The translations under genes were made by a program, and so were the position numbers. Positions 20,392 to 33,570 of a stretch of 64,000 nt of DNA are shown one piece after another (position 1 is the stretch's first letter; every line of letters begins with the position of its first letter). The DNA lies in the NCBI RefSeq assembly GCF_036884655.1, contig NC_088342.1:29402001-29466000 (forward strand), read 5' to 3'. Origin of the DNA: Musa acuminata AAA Group (Eukaryota > Streptophyta > Magnoliopsida > Zingiberales > Musaceae). Below the pieces are notes generated by a model, which saw only the letters and a list, made by a program, of their open reading frames with translations, did not search any database and was not told where the DNA came from.

Positions 20392-23320
20392 GGCAACCGT
20401 CTTCGAAGCGCGCTCTCGAGCTCTGTTGCTCGACGAGCCACCTCGGAAGGAGACCGGCAGGTCTACGCTCGAGGCGCGGCCACGCTGGGGGCTTCCCAGC
20501 CGTCGGATGGTGGCCTCCGTGTCCATGTTTGCAGGACAGGTGGGGAGGTCGAGCGCGACGGAAGCGCCGCTTGCGGCACTGGGCACACGTGGTGAGCGGT
20601 GACGGCTCGTAATTTCCGGGCTGACGTGGGTCAATGCCGGACCTCCACATATGCGTGTCGTAGCCAAGAATATACATTTTTAACACTCTATATATATGTG
20701 GTCTCCTCGGAAGGAAGTATATTTTCTCATCTAATTATCATTTCCTCGTGAATGAATCAATGCTTCAAATTGATGCCGGAAGAAATATTTTCCCATAATA
20801 AATCTACTGATGTGAGGGCCCCTCAAGGACATGGGCAAATAAAATTATAAAACAAAAATAATTTATACTAATTATCAATTATACAATCTATCACCAGCCA
20901 TGTACATGTGTGGGTAAGCCAATCCAAAAGCACATCAATATCTTCATCGTAACTCAACTCTGATATCTTCCTTGGGTAGAATGTGAAGTACTATGACTAC
21001 TATGACATCTCGATAAGATCGTGTATACTCTCATCTTAGACATTGGCAACTTTATCTCACAACCAACGTTGTGAGGTGACATCAAAAGAGGCAACTATGT
21101 GCTTTTTTAAATTATAGATTTACTCCATCGTCATAACTCTAGTAAATCAAAATGATAAGATCAATATTATTTGTGCCAACAAAATATCCTCTAGTATTGT
21201 TGTATATTACACAAAGATCATAATCTTAGTGTTCCTTTTTCAGTGTAAAGGCTCGTCTCCATAGGACATGACAACTCCATGATCGTAAGAGAAACATTGA
21301 CACTTCTCCATCTCTATCCATTAGTTATTGAGAAATACCTTTAGATTTCATACATGTGGAGGATCATCAGGAAATTTTCATCTCCCTTTTTGTTTTGTAG
21401 ACTTAGTCATATAATAAAATAAATAAATTGATGAAGATATTATTTATAGTATAAACTAGAGTCGTAAATTAGTAAGGGGCATTTGTATGATTGTCAATAT
21501 ATTTAAAATTTTAAGAAAAATTATAATATAATTATTAGACTATCAATATTTTATGAATTTAAATGTTGGACTATTAAGAAATAATATATACAAAAGATTT
21601 ATATTATTGAGATAAAAATATTGGTGTGGATCTATTGAGTCATTAGGAAAGATAAAATTAAAAATATTTTTATTCGTGAACAATTAGGTATCACCTCAAT
21701 AAATAATAAAATGAGAAAGAATCATTTAAAATTATATTGACGGGCTCGTAATCGATTTAACAATTCCATTTTAGTTGATATTTTTTATTATTTTAGGCTT
21801 GTACACATAGCTATTTGTGATCGTCTTGTACAAGTAAAACTATTCAAAAGAAGACCATTCAAATAGTCATTTTAAATATCTTTTGAGTGTGTAGAACAAT
21901 ACAAAATATCAATCATCTCAACACCCTATAGCTACCCAGGTGACACAATGCTATATGGGCATTTGGGTATATAGGGTTGGTTCATTATCTCATTCCGTAA
22001 TAATATTATATGGGCACTTTTGGGTATTTCTAGTTAGATCGTTTTGGTTCCTTTGTTGTACTACTATTTAAAGCTTGTGAAATCTATCTTCGTATTTTGT
22101 ATTACCTATATAGTGTTGGTTGAAATATTTGTTTGTTGGGTCCCGAGTATAAAGCTTTTTTTAACCACTTTTCTCTTTTACAAGGAGGTTGATTCCTTGC
22201 GGATGGATATACAAAAGTGTTACATGACTTGGACAAATCCATCTAAGCTCGTGATAATATACTCACGAGACTAACATATATATTAGTTAGAAAAGATGAA
22301 ATGATTAGGAGAGATAAAGGAAGACTTAAAGAATTTTATTAAAAAATATAAATAAAAATTATAATACTTTTAACTTAACTAAATATATGATTATTAAATA
22401 CCAGATCCATATAACTAGCACTTGTAGATTTAGTTAAATAGAGTCTAAATATCATCAACTAGCTAGTAGAGTCTAAATTCTGGTTCTAAGATGCTAAAGA
22501 AATAATATTGCTCTTGTCAACAAACTTGATGAAAAAGTCCCGATCGATATCATCCATCTTACTTTACATGGATGATGGATGATCAAAATCTGACCTCATC
22601 AATTTGCAATTTATGATCATAGTATAAAGCTGTTTCTTTGTCTGCATATTATAAAATCACTAGTTAGATTATTTATTAGTATCGTTCCTTCTAAAGCTTA
22701 ATGCATAGATCATGCATATTTATTAATTTACATTATGAACATTGAGAAAATACTTTAAAAATAAATAAACTCTAGAGATCAACAATTAAAGAAAATATCA
22801 AAAAATCTATGTGAACTTCAAAACCAAATTCTTCACTAGATAAGAAAAATTAATGTAACAAATCATTTTTTCTTGAGTTCACCCAAATCAAAGCCCCAGA
22901 TTTCTTATAGATATTTTCACATAAATCCCAAAAACCTCCTTTCAACCTTTTCAAGATCCGCTAGAGAGAAATTCATTGTAAGTCTTTTCACTTTTCTAAA
23001 ATTTTAAGACTCATGATGTCTTTATACAAATAAATCCTAATTTATTAATAATTTTTTCTTCCTATTTAGATCCTTAGTCTAAATTCTAATCCTAACCTAT
23101 AAGAGAATTTAAATCTAATGAATACTAGTTAAAATCTTATTGAGACTCAAAATTCTTACCATTCACAATAATATCTCTCTTAATGATTATTTTATTTATT
23201 TTTTTAAGAGTACACAGTGCTTCGACCAGCAAGATTCTAATCTTCCTAGAGGAAAAAAAGAGTTCAAAATATAAAAAGAAGTCAAATATCAATAATTTAA
23301 TAATATAGATGCAAGATTAA
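20392..23320. other. AT-rich intergenic stretch
   Basis: The first few hundred bases hold the probable 5' UTR and promoter of the bZIP-like gene on the minus strand. The rest is AT-rich, with no frame above 76 codons and no domain I recognise. Probably decayed repeats. Confidence 0.4.
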
Positions 23321-23612
23321 TGTTGTTCACGGATGGCCCATTATTCAGCCTATAATGGACTTTAATTACCCATAGCCCAATTTAGCTTTCTCTCTTCTCA
23401 TTTAATCTAAACCCTAACTCTTTTAACAAGTGGTACGACGATTGGGGAAGAAAAAGTGGGCAAAGTGGCTGTGAAAAAGAGAGAAGCACAATGATAGTTA
23501 AGGGCAGAAAAATAAGAGAAAAAAAAACGAGGAAGAAGACAAAGACAACGTAGAGGTTATTCTAATCATCCAAGCACTGTTCTCGTCTTAGATAAAATTT
23601 ATAGTGAACTTT
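23321..23612 (+). repeat. Tork I 5' LTR, truncated
   Basis: Matches 28111 onward: GGATGGCCCATTATTCAGCC against AGATGGCCAATTATTCAACC, through to TTCTCGTCTTAGATAAAATT. It ends where the Sirevirus gag remnant starts. Confidence 0.7.
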
Positions 23613-24480
23613 TAAGGCATAGTTCGCCACCTCACATTTGTTGGTTTGCTCCTCATCTTCGGATGTACTCGATTTGTCCCATATCACATTGAATATTTTC
23701 TTTTTCTTTGGTAGCTTCTTTGATTTATAATAAATTGTTATGTTATTTTTAATTTTATTTTTATAATTAGTCTTTTTCATGAACTTTTTAAATTTTTTGT
23801 CAAAAGTTATATATCATCATCACTAGCTTTCGCTCGAGTGGTCTTCTATTGTTCGAAGTACTAAATCCTTTCTGTTCTTTGGAATGTAGTTCTTATGTTA
23901 ATCATGTTCAATACAAGTTATTCTATAGGTCATTAAAACCCGATAAGTTTTTCAAGTGGAAAATTATTTAGATCCTTTGCTTCTTGTATTGCCATTATTT
24001 TTGAATCTCAACTTTTTAGAAAGAATCTTAGAATCTTATTTATAAGTTTAAGATTAGAAAAATATTTATCAAGAGCTTTTAAACTATTGACGACATATGT
24101 AAAACAAGTGTATATGTCAATAATAGTTTCACTTGGCTTTATTCGAACTAATTTAAAAGTATGCATCAAAAGATTGACTTTAGACTCTTTAACTCTACTT
24201 GTACCTTCATATGTGATTTTGAGTGTATACCAAATATCATACGCAGTTTCCCATATAGAAACCTGATTGAATTTATTTTTATCTAGAGCACAAAATAAAG
24301 TGTTCATCGCTTTAGCAATAAAAAAAAAAGTTTTCTTCTCCAAATCATTTCATTCGTTCAATATATTAGAAGATTTTTGAAAATACTTTTGATAATATTC
24401 CATAAATTCAAATACATATAAAGTAAAAAAACTATGATTCAAGTTTTTCAATAAGTGTAGCAACTAAATTATTTGAACAA
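23562..24480 (-). pseudogene. Decayed Sirevirus gag
   Basis: Minus-strand peptides match the Sirevirus gag at 2247-3812: AKAMNTLFCALDKNKFNQVS, YEGTSRVKESKVNLLMHT and the acidic stretch SSTSEDEEQTNKCEVANYAL. The CCHC knuckle region and the first residues are damaged. The 5' end is near 24480 and a diverged PBS follows near 24565-24580 (minus strand TTGGTATCATAGTCACG). Confidence 0.8.
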
Positions 24481-24583
24481 AAGAGGATGAATGATAAAAT
24501 TACCCTCTAAATTATCGAAAAAAGTTATCTCTCTTGGGTGTTAAACCAACGGAGAGAAACGTGACTATGATACCAACTATTAG

Positions 24584-25920
24584 GACTAAAATCGACACTA
24601 AGAGGGAGGGAGGGAGGGAGGGGGGGGGGGTTGAATTAGTACTTACATAAAAATTATGTCGATTTGAAAACTCATTCAATGTAGAAAAACCATTTCGATA
24701 AAGCCCATATTAGAAAGTGTTTGAGCTTGACTTAGAGTAAATGTAAAGTGAAGTGAGTAGCTAAGTAAGTAATAAAAGTAACTAGCAAAGGAAAATAGTA
24801 CATCGAATTTATAGTGGTTCGATCATCGTGACCTACATCCACTCCCGATTCCTCTTCACTTGAGGCCACCAACTTCCACTATCGATCTTTTTTCCAATGG
24901 ACGAAGATCAACTACAATTATAACTCTTTCTCCTTTTTATAGGCTCAGGAGAGAACTTTTATACCCCTCTTTTACAAGTGTTTCCTCACACACCTCCCTT
25001 AGGACTATCACTAAGCTCTAAGAGAAGGGACTCTACACTTTAAGATATTACAACCTTAGAATCATAGAGTTTTTATTCTACTTTCATATGTTTATCAAGC
25101 AGGAATTTGTGGAATATTTATAGACCCTAAATGACTTCAAAAATTGGAGTCAAAGTTCAAATCTTCGAGATTTCGGGGTACTGATGGTACCATCGCCTGT
25201 TAGACTAACAATTGGCGATACCACCACCTATCAGTCTGACACTAGGTGGTACCACCGCCAAGTCACACTGACACTAGGTAGTACCACCACATAGTCTGGT
25301 AGTATCATTGGTTGACATAGTTTGGAAAACTATATCTGGGTGGTACCACCGCCTAGACAGCTTGGGAGGTCGAGCCTCAAGCGATGGCATCGCTTGGGCC
25401 AGCTAAGGGTCACTGAATGAGCTTTTATCTTAGCCCAAAATAGCCCCAACTCTGGCCTAATGGGCCCCTAATTGAGTTAACCTGATTACACTCGAAACTA
25501 ACTCAATTAGACCTAAACTATTTCGGTCTAGACAAATTATTATAAGCATGAATCATATGTTGTCCGATATGTCATTGGTTTATATAACGCTTCATCCGAT
25601 CTTTTGGCACATCATTCTCTACTTTAGTGTATTGCCCAATTGGCATGTTGACCTCTCTAACATTCGATCTCCTTAACATAATGTTCGATCCTTCGGCTCG
25701 ATGCCCGAACTCATGGCACGAAGTCCTTATGTCGGTATGTCGACCGATCCTTCGACTTGACATCCAATCTCCTAACATGTTTCACTATGACCCAATGTTC
25801 GATTCCTCCTACTTTAATCGATTTGTCTTTTCTGATCGAAGTTAGTCTTGTGTCATTCAAAACACAGATTAGATCATAAACTCATCAATTGATTTTATCA
25901 TCAAAATATGATATTCAACA
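24584..25920 (-). repeat. Old Sirevirus 5' LTR, minus orientation
   Basis: Minus strand starts TGTTGAATATCATATTTTGATG at 25920, like the young LTR start TGTTGAATCTCGGATTTTGATG. It ends after a long purine/pyrimidine run (24601-24634) and TCTTAGTGTCGATTTTAGTCC. It has degenerate palindromes (GGTGGTACCACC, 25195-25350) in place of the young GGCGGTGGCACCGCC array. It is strongly diverged, so much older than the copy at 996-10326. Confidence 0.75.
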
Positions 25921-28060
25921 CCCGGTATTAGTAGTGCACTTTATTTTGTCACTTTTATATATGACTTTTCTAGGAAAGTTTGGGTCTATGCTATAAAGAC
26001 CAAAGATCAGGTTATTAATGTCTTCAAAGAGTTTTATGCTAGAGTTGAAAAGGAGACAGAAAGGTACTTGAAATGCATAAGATCATATAATGGTGGTGAG
26101 TACATAAGATTGTTTAATGGTTATTGTAGGTCATATGACATCCAACATGAGATGATAGTTCTTGGTATACCTCAGTATAATGCAATTGCAAAGAGGATGA
26201 ACTGTACACCATCATAGAAAAGATAAGATATATGCTTTCATAGGTCAAGTTACTCAGAAAGTTTTAAGATAAGGCTTTGAGAACTGTAGTTGATGTGATC
26301 AACTTGTCACTCTATATAACCCTAGATAGTGATGTTGTAGAGCATGTATGGTTAGGTAAAGATGTTTCTATAGGCATTTGAGAGTATTTAGTTGTCATAC
26401 ATTTATACATATTTCAAATAATAAGAGGTCCAAGCTGAATAGTAAGACAAAATAATGTATTTTTCTTGGCTACTTATATGATCATTTTGGTTATAGGCTT
26501 TGGGATCTAGAAAAACAAAAGGTATTTAAAAGTAGAGACATGATCTTTTTTAAGGATTAAACCTTTGAGGATTTAAAAAAGGAGACACCAACCGAGACTT
26601 CTGCAGAAGGATTAGTATATTATGACCCAATTACTCCTCTAGTATATCAGGGTGATGAGGGAGATGTGTAGGAAGATGGTGTCGAGCCCGATGTTGATCT
26701 ACATATAGGACATGTTGAGTAAGAAGAAGTTAGGGAGCAATTTCCATAGAACCTCAATTGAAAAAGATCTTCTAAACAACATCAATCTTCCAGAAGATAC
26801 TCTACAGATGAGTATGTGATGCTTACTAATACAGGTGAACCAAAGAGTTACTAGGAAGCAGTTGAAAGTGAGCAGAAAAAGAAATGGTTAGTTGCTATAC
26901 AGGAAGATATGGATGCTCTGTAGAAGGACCACACATATGATTTGGTACAACTACAAAAGAGAATAAAGGTCTTGAAGAACAAGTGAGTTTTCAGGTTGAA
27001 GACTCAAGAATATTATTCTTGAAGGCTTTGGTCAAAGGAAATGTACTGACTTTGAAGAGATTTTTTCTCCTTTTGCTAAAATATCTTCTATTCATGTAGC
27101 TCTTGGTATTACTGTTAGCTTGGACTTGGAGGTTGAGTAGTTGGATATGAAGACGACTTTCCTTTATGGTAATTTAGAGGAAGAAATTTATATGGAGTAA
27201 CTAAAAGGCTTCAAAGTCAAAGGTAAAAAAATTTTGTTTACAAGTTAAGAAAGAGTTTGTATGGGTTGAAGCAAGTTTCAAGACAATGATACAGAAAGTT
27301 TGATTCATTTATAATTGAAAATGAATACAAAAGAATGACTTCAAATCATTATGTATACATCAAACGGTTTGGTGAAGATTTTATTATTCTCTTATTTTAT
27401 GTTGATGACATATTTATCTTTGAGAAAGATATATCTATAATTGACAAGTTAAAGAAGGAACTAAGTTAGTCCTTTACAATGAAGGACATGAGGCTAGCAA
27501 AGCAAATATTAGGCATGCATATTTTTTGTTATAGAAAAAAAAAAGATTTGATTGTCACAAGAGAAATACATCGAGAAGATACTAGAAAGGTTCTAATATT
27601 TGTTTAAGCTTTGGAGGTGGACCACATATGTTGACGGGTTACACAAATGCACATATGTTGACGGGTTTTGTACTCACTTTTGCAAGGGGAGTTTTGTCAC
27701 GATAATCTAGATTACAAATGTGCATTGCTCTCTCCACTACAGAGGAAGAATATATCACTGCTATAAAGGTTTGCAAAGAAATATTATACATGAAAGAATT
27801 CTTATAAGAATTGAGGCTGAAACAAGAAAACTATGTGGTGTATTGTGACAGCCATAGCGCCATCCATTTTTGTAAAAATCCAACTTTTTATTCCAAGTCA
27901 AAGCAAATAAATGTTAGATATCACTAGATTCGAAATATACTTGAAGAAAAACAGTTGCAATTTTAGAAAATTCACACAAATGACAACAAAGCAAACATAT
28001 TAACAAAGATCTTACTAAAAGAAAGACATGAGATATGCTGATAGCTGATCGACATGGCTT
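25921..28060 (+). pseudogene. Tork I pol remnant
   Basis: Plus-strand homology in broken frames to integrase (SALYFVTF, FSRKVWVYA, KCIRSYNGGEYIRLF), RT (QLDMK-like and YVDDIFIFEKD near 27400) and RNase H (STTEEEYITAIKVCKEILYM, VYCDSHSAIHF). A short repeat, ACATATGTTGACGGGTT, occurs twice near 27626-27668 beside an internal deletion. Stops and frameshifts occur throughout. Confidence 0.75.
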
Positions 28061-28110
28061 CACATTGAGGAATCATGAGACAACCTCCCTTGTGGGCTGA
28101 AGGGGAAGGT

Positions 28111-28670
28111 TGTTGGGTAGATGGCCAATTATTCAACCCATCGTGAGTTTTAATTATCCACATCCCACTTTAGACTTCTCTGTTCTCATTTAATCTAAAC
28201 CCTAACTCAGTTAGGGAAGAACAAGGGGGTATTAGTGGTTATGAAAAAGAGAGAAGCAGCAATGATAGTTGAGGGCAAAAAAATAAGAGAAAAAAGAAAG
28301 GGAAAAAGATAAGGATAACGCAAAGGTTGTTTTTAATCATCCATGTAGTGTTCTCATCTCAGGTTAGATCAGATTTATAGTAAATTTTTACTGCGATCAC
28401 TTCAGGAGATTTTAGATATTGTGCACAGTAGCATAATCCTTGTATCCTAATTATTTTTTTGTGATTGTTGCTTGGGTTTTGGGCAAGAGATTTTGAGATT
28501 TGTACATTCATTATTTTTATAGTAGATTTTCCCTTACTTGCCTCATGGTTTTTATCTTTCACGTTGGACGGGTTTTACACGAAATCTTGGTATCCTATTT
28601 AATTGTGATTTTCATTTAATTTCGTTATGTGTTACGATCGACTTATATTTATTTGTATATAAACTTTTTT
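28111..28670 (+). repeat. Tork I 3' LTR
   Basis: Begins TGTTGGGTAGATGGCC after a purine tract GGCTGAAGGGGAAGG. The body matches the 23321 and 52953 LTRs. The end is placed by likeness to the 53395 end and is approximate. Confidence 0.65.
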
Positions 28671-29234
28671 TTAATTAATGTTGTTTAACACTTTCTACCT
28701 ATATTTATAGAGAAAATTATAAAATCAAACTAGGTTAAAATTAAAATTGGCATAATTATGTTGAACATATATACGTGATCAACAAAAATTGATGCACATT
28801 ACAAATATTAAGCCGTAAAGGAACATAATATAAAATTGATATAATTATATGACAGGTAGATATTATGTCTAATTGCAGATTTTATCTTCGGACGATATAT
28901 GTTGCATCAAGTTAGTACTTCAATTACATTTTTAATTGCATGTAAACGCATATAAATGTCGTATTTGAGACTAATCATAGCCTATATATCTAACCTTCGA
29001 TCATTTAACTGTACATATAATAAGTAATTCTGCCGAGACTTTATCAAGTCATAATAAAAACCTAAAAAAAAATTTCTTCCATAATTACTTAAAATCCAAA
29101 AAATATAATGTGGGTCCCAACATCAAAATGATTCTCAGTGTGGGCCCCAATTTGGTTCCTACTCAGCAATAGAGATAAGCCTTTGAATCCCTCCCTCACT
29201 CTCACACCTTCGAAGCCAAAACAGCAGCGAGAGG
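28671..29234. other. Upstream region of plastid RPS5
   Basis: AT-rich to about 29100, then the probable promoter and 5' leader. GATAAG at 29174-29179 is an I-box-like core seen in light-responsive genes. I see no clear TATA box. The leader just before the ATG is rich in C and A. These are suggestions only. Confidence 0.35.
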
Positions 29235-29893
29235 ATGGCTTTAGCGACAGCGGCCATCACCGCCGCTCTCTCCTCCCTCTCCCTCCGCCCTCCTCTTCAC
29301 CGCGGCGGCCTCTGCCTCAAGCCCCTCTGTGCCACCCTGCTCCCTTCCTCCTCCTCCTTCCGCGCCCGAACCCTCCCCAAATTGGCCGCCACGGCCGACA
29401 TCGACACCTCCTTCTTCGACAACGTCGACCCCAACGACGACATCCCCTTCGACCCCCCGGCCCCGCCGGAAGGCTACGTTGCCCCACCCTCCTTCGACGA
29501 GCTTCCCCCCGAGTCCGAGGAGGAGGTCGCCGCCGCCTACGAGGAGATCTACGGCGCCGCCTACAGCGGCGAGTCCGTGCTCGGGAACGACATCTACGTC
29601 ATGGACGGAAAGGTCAAGAAATCCAGCGGCCTCCTCGGCCGGAAGAAGCGGGACAGGCCCAACGATGGGTTCGAGGAGCGGGTCGTCCAGGTGAGGAGGG
29701 TCACCAAGGTCGTCAAGGGCGGCAAGAAGCTTTCTTTTCGTGCCATCGTGGTGGTGGGGGACAAGAAGGGGCAGGTTGGCGTCGGGGTCGGGAAGGCCAA
29801 GGAGGTGGTCGACGCTATCGCCAAGTCCGCAGGGAACGCCCGTAGGAACATCGTGTCGGTGCCCATGACCAAATACTTGACCTTCCCTCACAG
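29235..29893 (+). CDS. RPS5: Plastid ribosomal protein uS5 (30S S5), exon 1
   Basis: Codes for residues 1-220 of a 302-residue protein. Residues 1 to about 50 form a Ser/Leu/Arg-rich, acid-poor plastid transit peptide. An acidic linker follows (about 54-120, rich in D, E and P), typical of plant plastid S5. Residues 145-210 are the S5 RNA-binding domain ([40 protein letters not shown]). The exon ends with CAC AG and a donor GTAATCC; the split Arg codon is completed in exon 2. The ATG context GAGGATGGC is good. The protein binds 16S rRNA in the plastid small subunit and helps decoding accuracy. GC content is high, as in many monocot first exons. Confidence 0.95.
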
Positions 29894-30456
29894 GTAATCC
29901 ATCCGTTTCTCTGTCATTTTTCCTTCAAATGCAAAGTTGGGCTCTTGATTCATAAGTTTTTGTTAATGCTTGCTTCAAATCTCTTGTTGTTCTGCTTTCC
30001 CTATAAGATGTTTGTCTTTATGGTTGATTTATTGAGAGGAATCGGAGAAGTTATAAATAAGCTAAATCTTTAGTTTACCGTGATGAAATCATATTTTTTG
30101 CCAATGCCGAAATGTGCTTGATAATTTAGAGTGCAAGTTTCATGGATGCTGATGCTCAGGAATCACACTATTCCTGTGATGAAGAAGTGTTACAATACTC
30201 AATCTGACACATTTTTCAAAACCTAGAGGCCCAGCTCAATGTGGTAGAGGCAGATGATAAGCTGCTTTCTGTTGCATACTTCTGATCACTCCATTAAAAT
30301 GAGTTTTGTATGCTTCAATTATGTATAGTGGTTTATGTGAAACAGATAATATGATATTGGAGTATTGATTTTTCTGTATCCGCCGTCTATTTTCTTTTTT
30401 ATTTCCTCGTAATTGTTTTATTTACCAATTATAACATTTTCCCTTAGTGTGTTCCT

Positions 30457-31786
30457 ATATTCTAAGCTACTAATCTAATTCTATGGTCCCATTCTAATTC
30501 ACCTTTGTACTTTAGGGCACTTGAATTGTAAGATGCCTAATGTCACTGTTGGATGATGATCTAATCCTATAATGAAATTAGTTAAGACTAATGTTAATGA
30601 GATCCGATAAAGTTTTATGTTGGCTATTAATAGCTTAACATGACCCTCATACTCTTTTGGGCTTGGAACTGACATTGAAAACACAAGAGCAAGTTATAAA
30701 GAAATGGAAACTGCTAAAGAATTTTTGTTTGCTCCAAACTAGGATTTTGATTCACCAACATAGATCTCAGACCATAAGAGACCTTTCCCTTTAAGCACCA
30801 ACCTCTAGAGGTCTAGCAAATTACACCATAATTCAGTTGTATGTTTTATGTTGCAATACAAAATCCAGAAAATCCCTAGACTGCTTTTCCAATCAAGAAA
30901 GAAAAATAACATTCACTAAGCCAAGACTTAATGCAGAAGACTTTACAAAGTCAAGACCTAATAGCTAATATACCGCAGTTTAATCCTTCTCATCAATGAA
31001 CTTGGAGGGCTCAGTGCTAGGTCTCAACATCTAATCTAGTGTTTTCCAAAGCACAAGATGCCAAAACGCTCGAGGCAATAGGTGCTTTCCCAAGCGAAAC
31101 GAGACGTTCCCAAATATTAAAATTAAAAATATATATATTATGATTGATAAATATGATTATAAAATAAATATGGCTGGGGGTGAGTGTTGTTATTAGTTAG
31201 TTTGGTTGAGCTAACTATGTGAAATTGGTTGAACTTGAACTCAATTTGATTGGACACATGCCCGAGTCACCCAATGCGTGGGCTCGGGCATGCACCTGAG
31301 TGGTGCCTCCTTCAAATGCCTCGCTCGGCCCTGTTACGAAGTGCTCGGGCTTCGCCTCGCCGAGGGCCTTTTGAAAACACTGATCTAATCAGCACTTTAT
31401 AATGATAATACTCGTCATAATTATCATTCTTATCTTATAGTGATTAGATCTCAATTTGAGGTAGCAATGGGTCTAATTTCAATTGCAATAGGATTTTGCA
31501 ACAATGTCGGGTGATTAAGTTGCATCTAGATAAAGCTCGAAGTGGACCTAATCTGACCAGATTTAAGCCAAAGTTGTCAGACTACTCTTAGAGAGAGATC
31601 TTGATTAAAGGAGAGTTCGTCCTTTAAGAGGAGGTCTAGCCATCCATCGTATGAGGGCTTCCTACCCAAGCCAGGAGAGAGATGAGGCAGCCACCCAACT
31701 CCTACTCCCAACACATGAGGGAGGACACATGTCTCTAACATTCGAAGACTGTAGCTGACTAAGCCTAAAAAAGTCAGCGAGGAGGC
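30457..31786 (+). repeat. Intronic duplicated segment, copy A (left part)
   Basis: From ATATTCTAAGCTACTAATC onward this matches 43461 onward. Its right part continues after the LTR element at about 43170-43312 (GGAGGATAACCGACTATTAG). The two copies share the region around a hAT insertion, with scattered substitutions. Confidence 0.85.
31037..31382 (+). mobile_element. hAT-type non-autonomous element, short copy (346 bp)
   Basis: Terminal repeats TAGTGTTTTC and GAAAACACTG, flanked by a perfect 8-bp target duplication ATCTAATC (31029-31036 and 31383-31390). Eight-bp duplications and CAGTGTTTTC-like ends are the hAT hallmark. No transposase. It is an internally shorter form of the 44039-44973 copy. 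Confidence 0.85.
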
Positions 31787-32233
31787 TATCATGTACTTAG
31801 ATGTTTTTGCCTAAGTCGTGCGGCACCCTTGCGTGTCAGTCCACAAAAGTCAGCCTCTCCTAAACCTCCTACGGTCCCTTAGGACCTACAAAAGAGAAAA
31901 CGGGTTAGAGAAAGAGTCTTACTCGAGATCCACAAGCAATCATTTCAGTAAACACTTCATAGCCAATGCAAATTACAAACATACTTCACAAGTCCTGAAC
32001 GATCGCACAACAAAGGGTCCAAAATGATCCACTATAGACCGAAATCCCCACAAGTGCCCACATGACATAACCTTTGTTTGCAAACCTAGGACGATCACTA
32101 AAATCAAAGAAAATGGGGCTGTTAAGCCTACTGGTAGCCTTTTACATACTATGTAAAGTATGAACAAAACTGAAAGACATGGACATACATGAGCATTACA
32201 TCAAACACCCCGTTTACATTTTTGTCCGTGACA
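31787..32233 (-). repeat. LARD-like LTR 1 (3' LTR of outer element)
   Basis: Plus strand TATCATGTACTTAG ... TTTTGTCCGTGACA. Pairs with 42715-43164 by shared variants such as AATCATTTCAGTAAACACTT. Confidence 0.8.
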
Positions 32234-33570
32234 TTATCCCCCACTTATTCCTTCGACGTCATCGTTGAAGCCTTTGCAGACGCTGCATCTCCTCGCCTTT
32301 GTTGAATCTTCAATCTTTTTCTCCAGTTGCGATGCGCCTCTTGGCTTCAACGACATTTCGCCGCTGTTGTTGAGTAGTCGAACTTTGATATGCCATGTTG
32401 CTTCAACTCGCCCATGACTCTGACTCTGAATCTGGTGTGGGGTCGGTTGAGTTGTGTTGATCCTTGTTGTTTCCTGCGGATCTCTCAGATGAAGGAAAAG
32501 ATCATCCTTAATATGCGTTAGTCTCTTAAATGTCACATGTCGCTTGAACTAGGTGGATGCTTGTTAAAGCTTTAACGAGCATCGCCTCGCAGACTTTAAA
32601 ATTTTTGGTCCTTTGTAAAATTTGTCTATCGATTCTTCTTCCACTTAGTCGTCACTTCCAAGTAGGTTCACATCACTTCCGTTTTTTATTAGCATTTTGT
32701 TGGGAAATGAAGCGGATAATATACTTTCAGTGGCACTGATCACCATTGGTGAGGATTTGACAACTATCGTCTTCCACTAGGTTTCGTCGAACGGTATTTG
32801 AATATGTGTAGAGCTCCTCTGCTGGATAGATAAAAGAATTAGGGTATTCGGTTTCGCCCATTCTCTTAAGAGTTAAGAAGGCAAATGTTACTTGACTTCG
32901 CCTGCCTCCTTGAGGGTTGTACTTCATGCATCGAGCTGGTTACTAGCCTTCGCCCGCTCTTTGCTCACACTTCTGAAGCACTCGAAGTGTTTGCACTCAT
33001 TGCGTTGAGTTAGCTACTGTGATTCACCTTCTCAATGCCATCGAACTTCTGGAATAAAGAAAGTTTTTGCCCCAACTTGGAGTAAGTCTCTAATAGTTTT
33101 GGTCGCCTCTGAGATTGTACCGTCTTCTCCATCATCTTTGCAGCCCACTCCTCTGAGTCGCAAAGGTACAGCACCGTGTACTGCCTACTTCGTTCCTTGG
33201 TTGAGCACTCTTGTATCGACCCGAAGTCCTTCATTTTCGGCTATCTTGATGAGAAACTCATTGACACCACTCTTACGAAGTTCCTTGGCCTCTGTCATTC
33301 AGTCTTGTCTCAGTACTTAGAGTTTGCCTCTGCATTTTCCACCTCATCGGCCCCTTTCACGACCAAGCGCTCTCCCTTCATGAGAACAAGGGATCGATGA
33401 CTTCATTGAAGTCCTGTCTTTGTGGTACCATGGCGTTGCCATGCCCATGGCCCTATTATCTATCGCCTCGCATCTGCGTCTCTTTCTTCGTGGTCGGTAG
33501 ATCTACCTCTGTGGCACTATGACATTCCTCCAAGTCCACCTCCATTCTAACCGATACTTAGTTTTTTTGG

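Larger units (their letters stand above)
23321..28670 (+). mobile_element. Tork/Tnt1-type Ty1-copia remnant I with nested insertion
   Basis: 5' LTR part at about 23321-23612, pol from 25921 to about 28060, 3' LTR from 28111. The LTRs share blocks such as CTTCTCATTTAATCTAAACCCTAACTC and GAAAAAGAGAGAAGCA. The middle, with gag and protease, is replaced by a minus-strand Sirevirus fragment (about 23613-25920). Many stops make it inert. Confidence 0.75.

Noticed and set aside
20232..20686. Arg/Pro-rich frames on both strands over bZIP exon 1
   Set aside because: Shadow frames of the GC-rich coding exon on the minus strand; only the frame that splices to the bZIP exons is supported.
29138..29891. 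Other frames over RPS5 exon 1, both strands
   Set aside because: High GC keeps several frames open; only 29235-29893 has S5 homology and joins exon 2.
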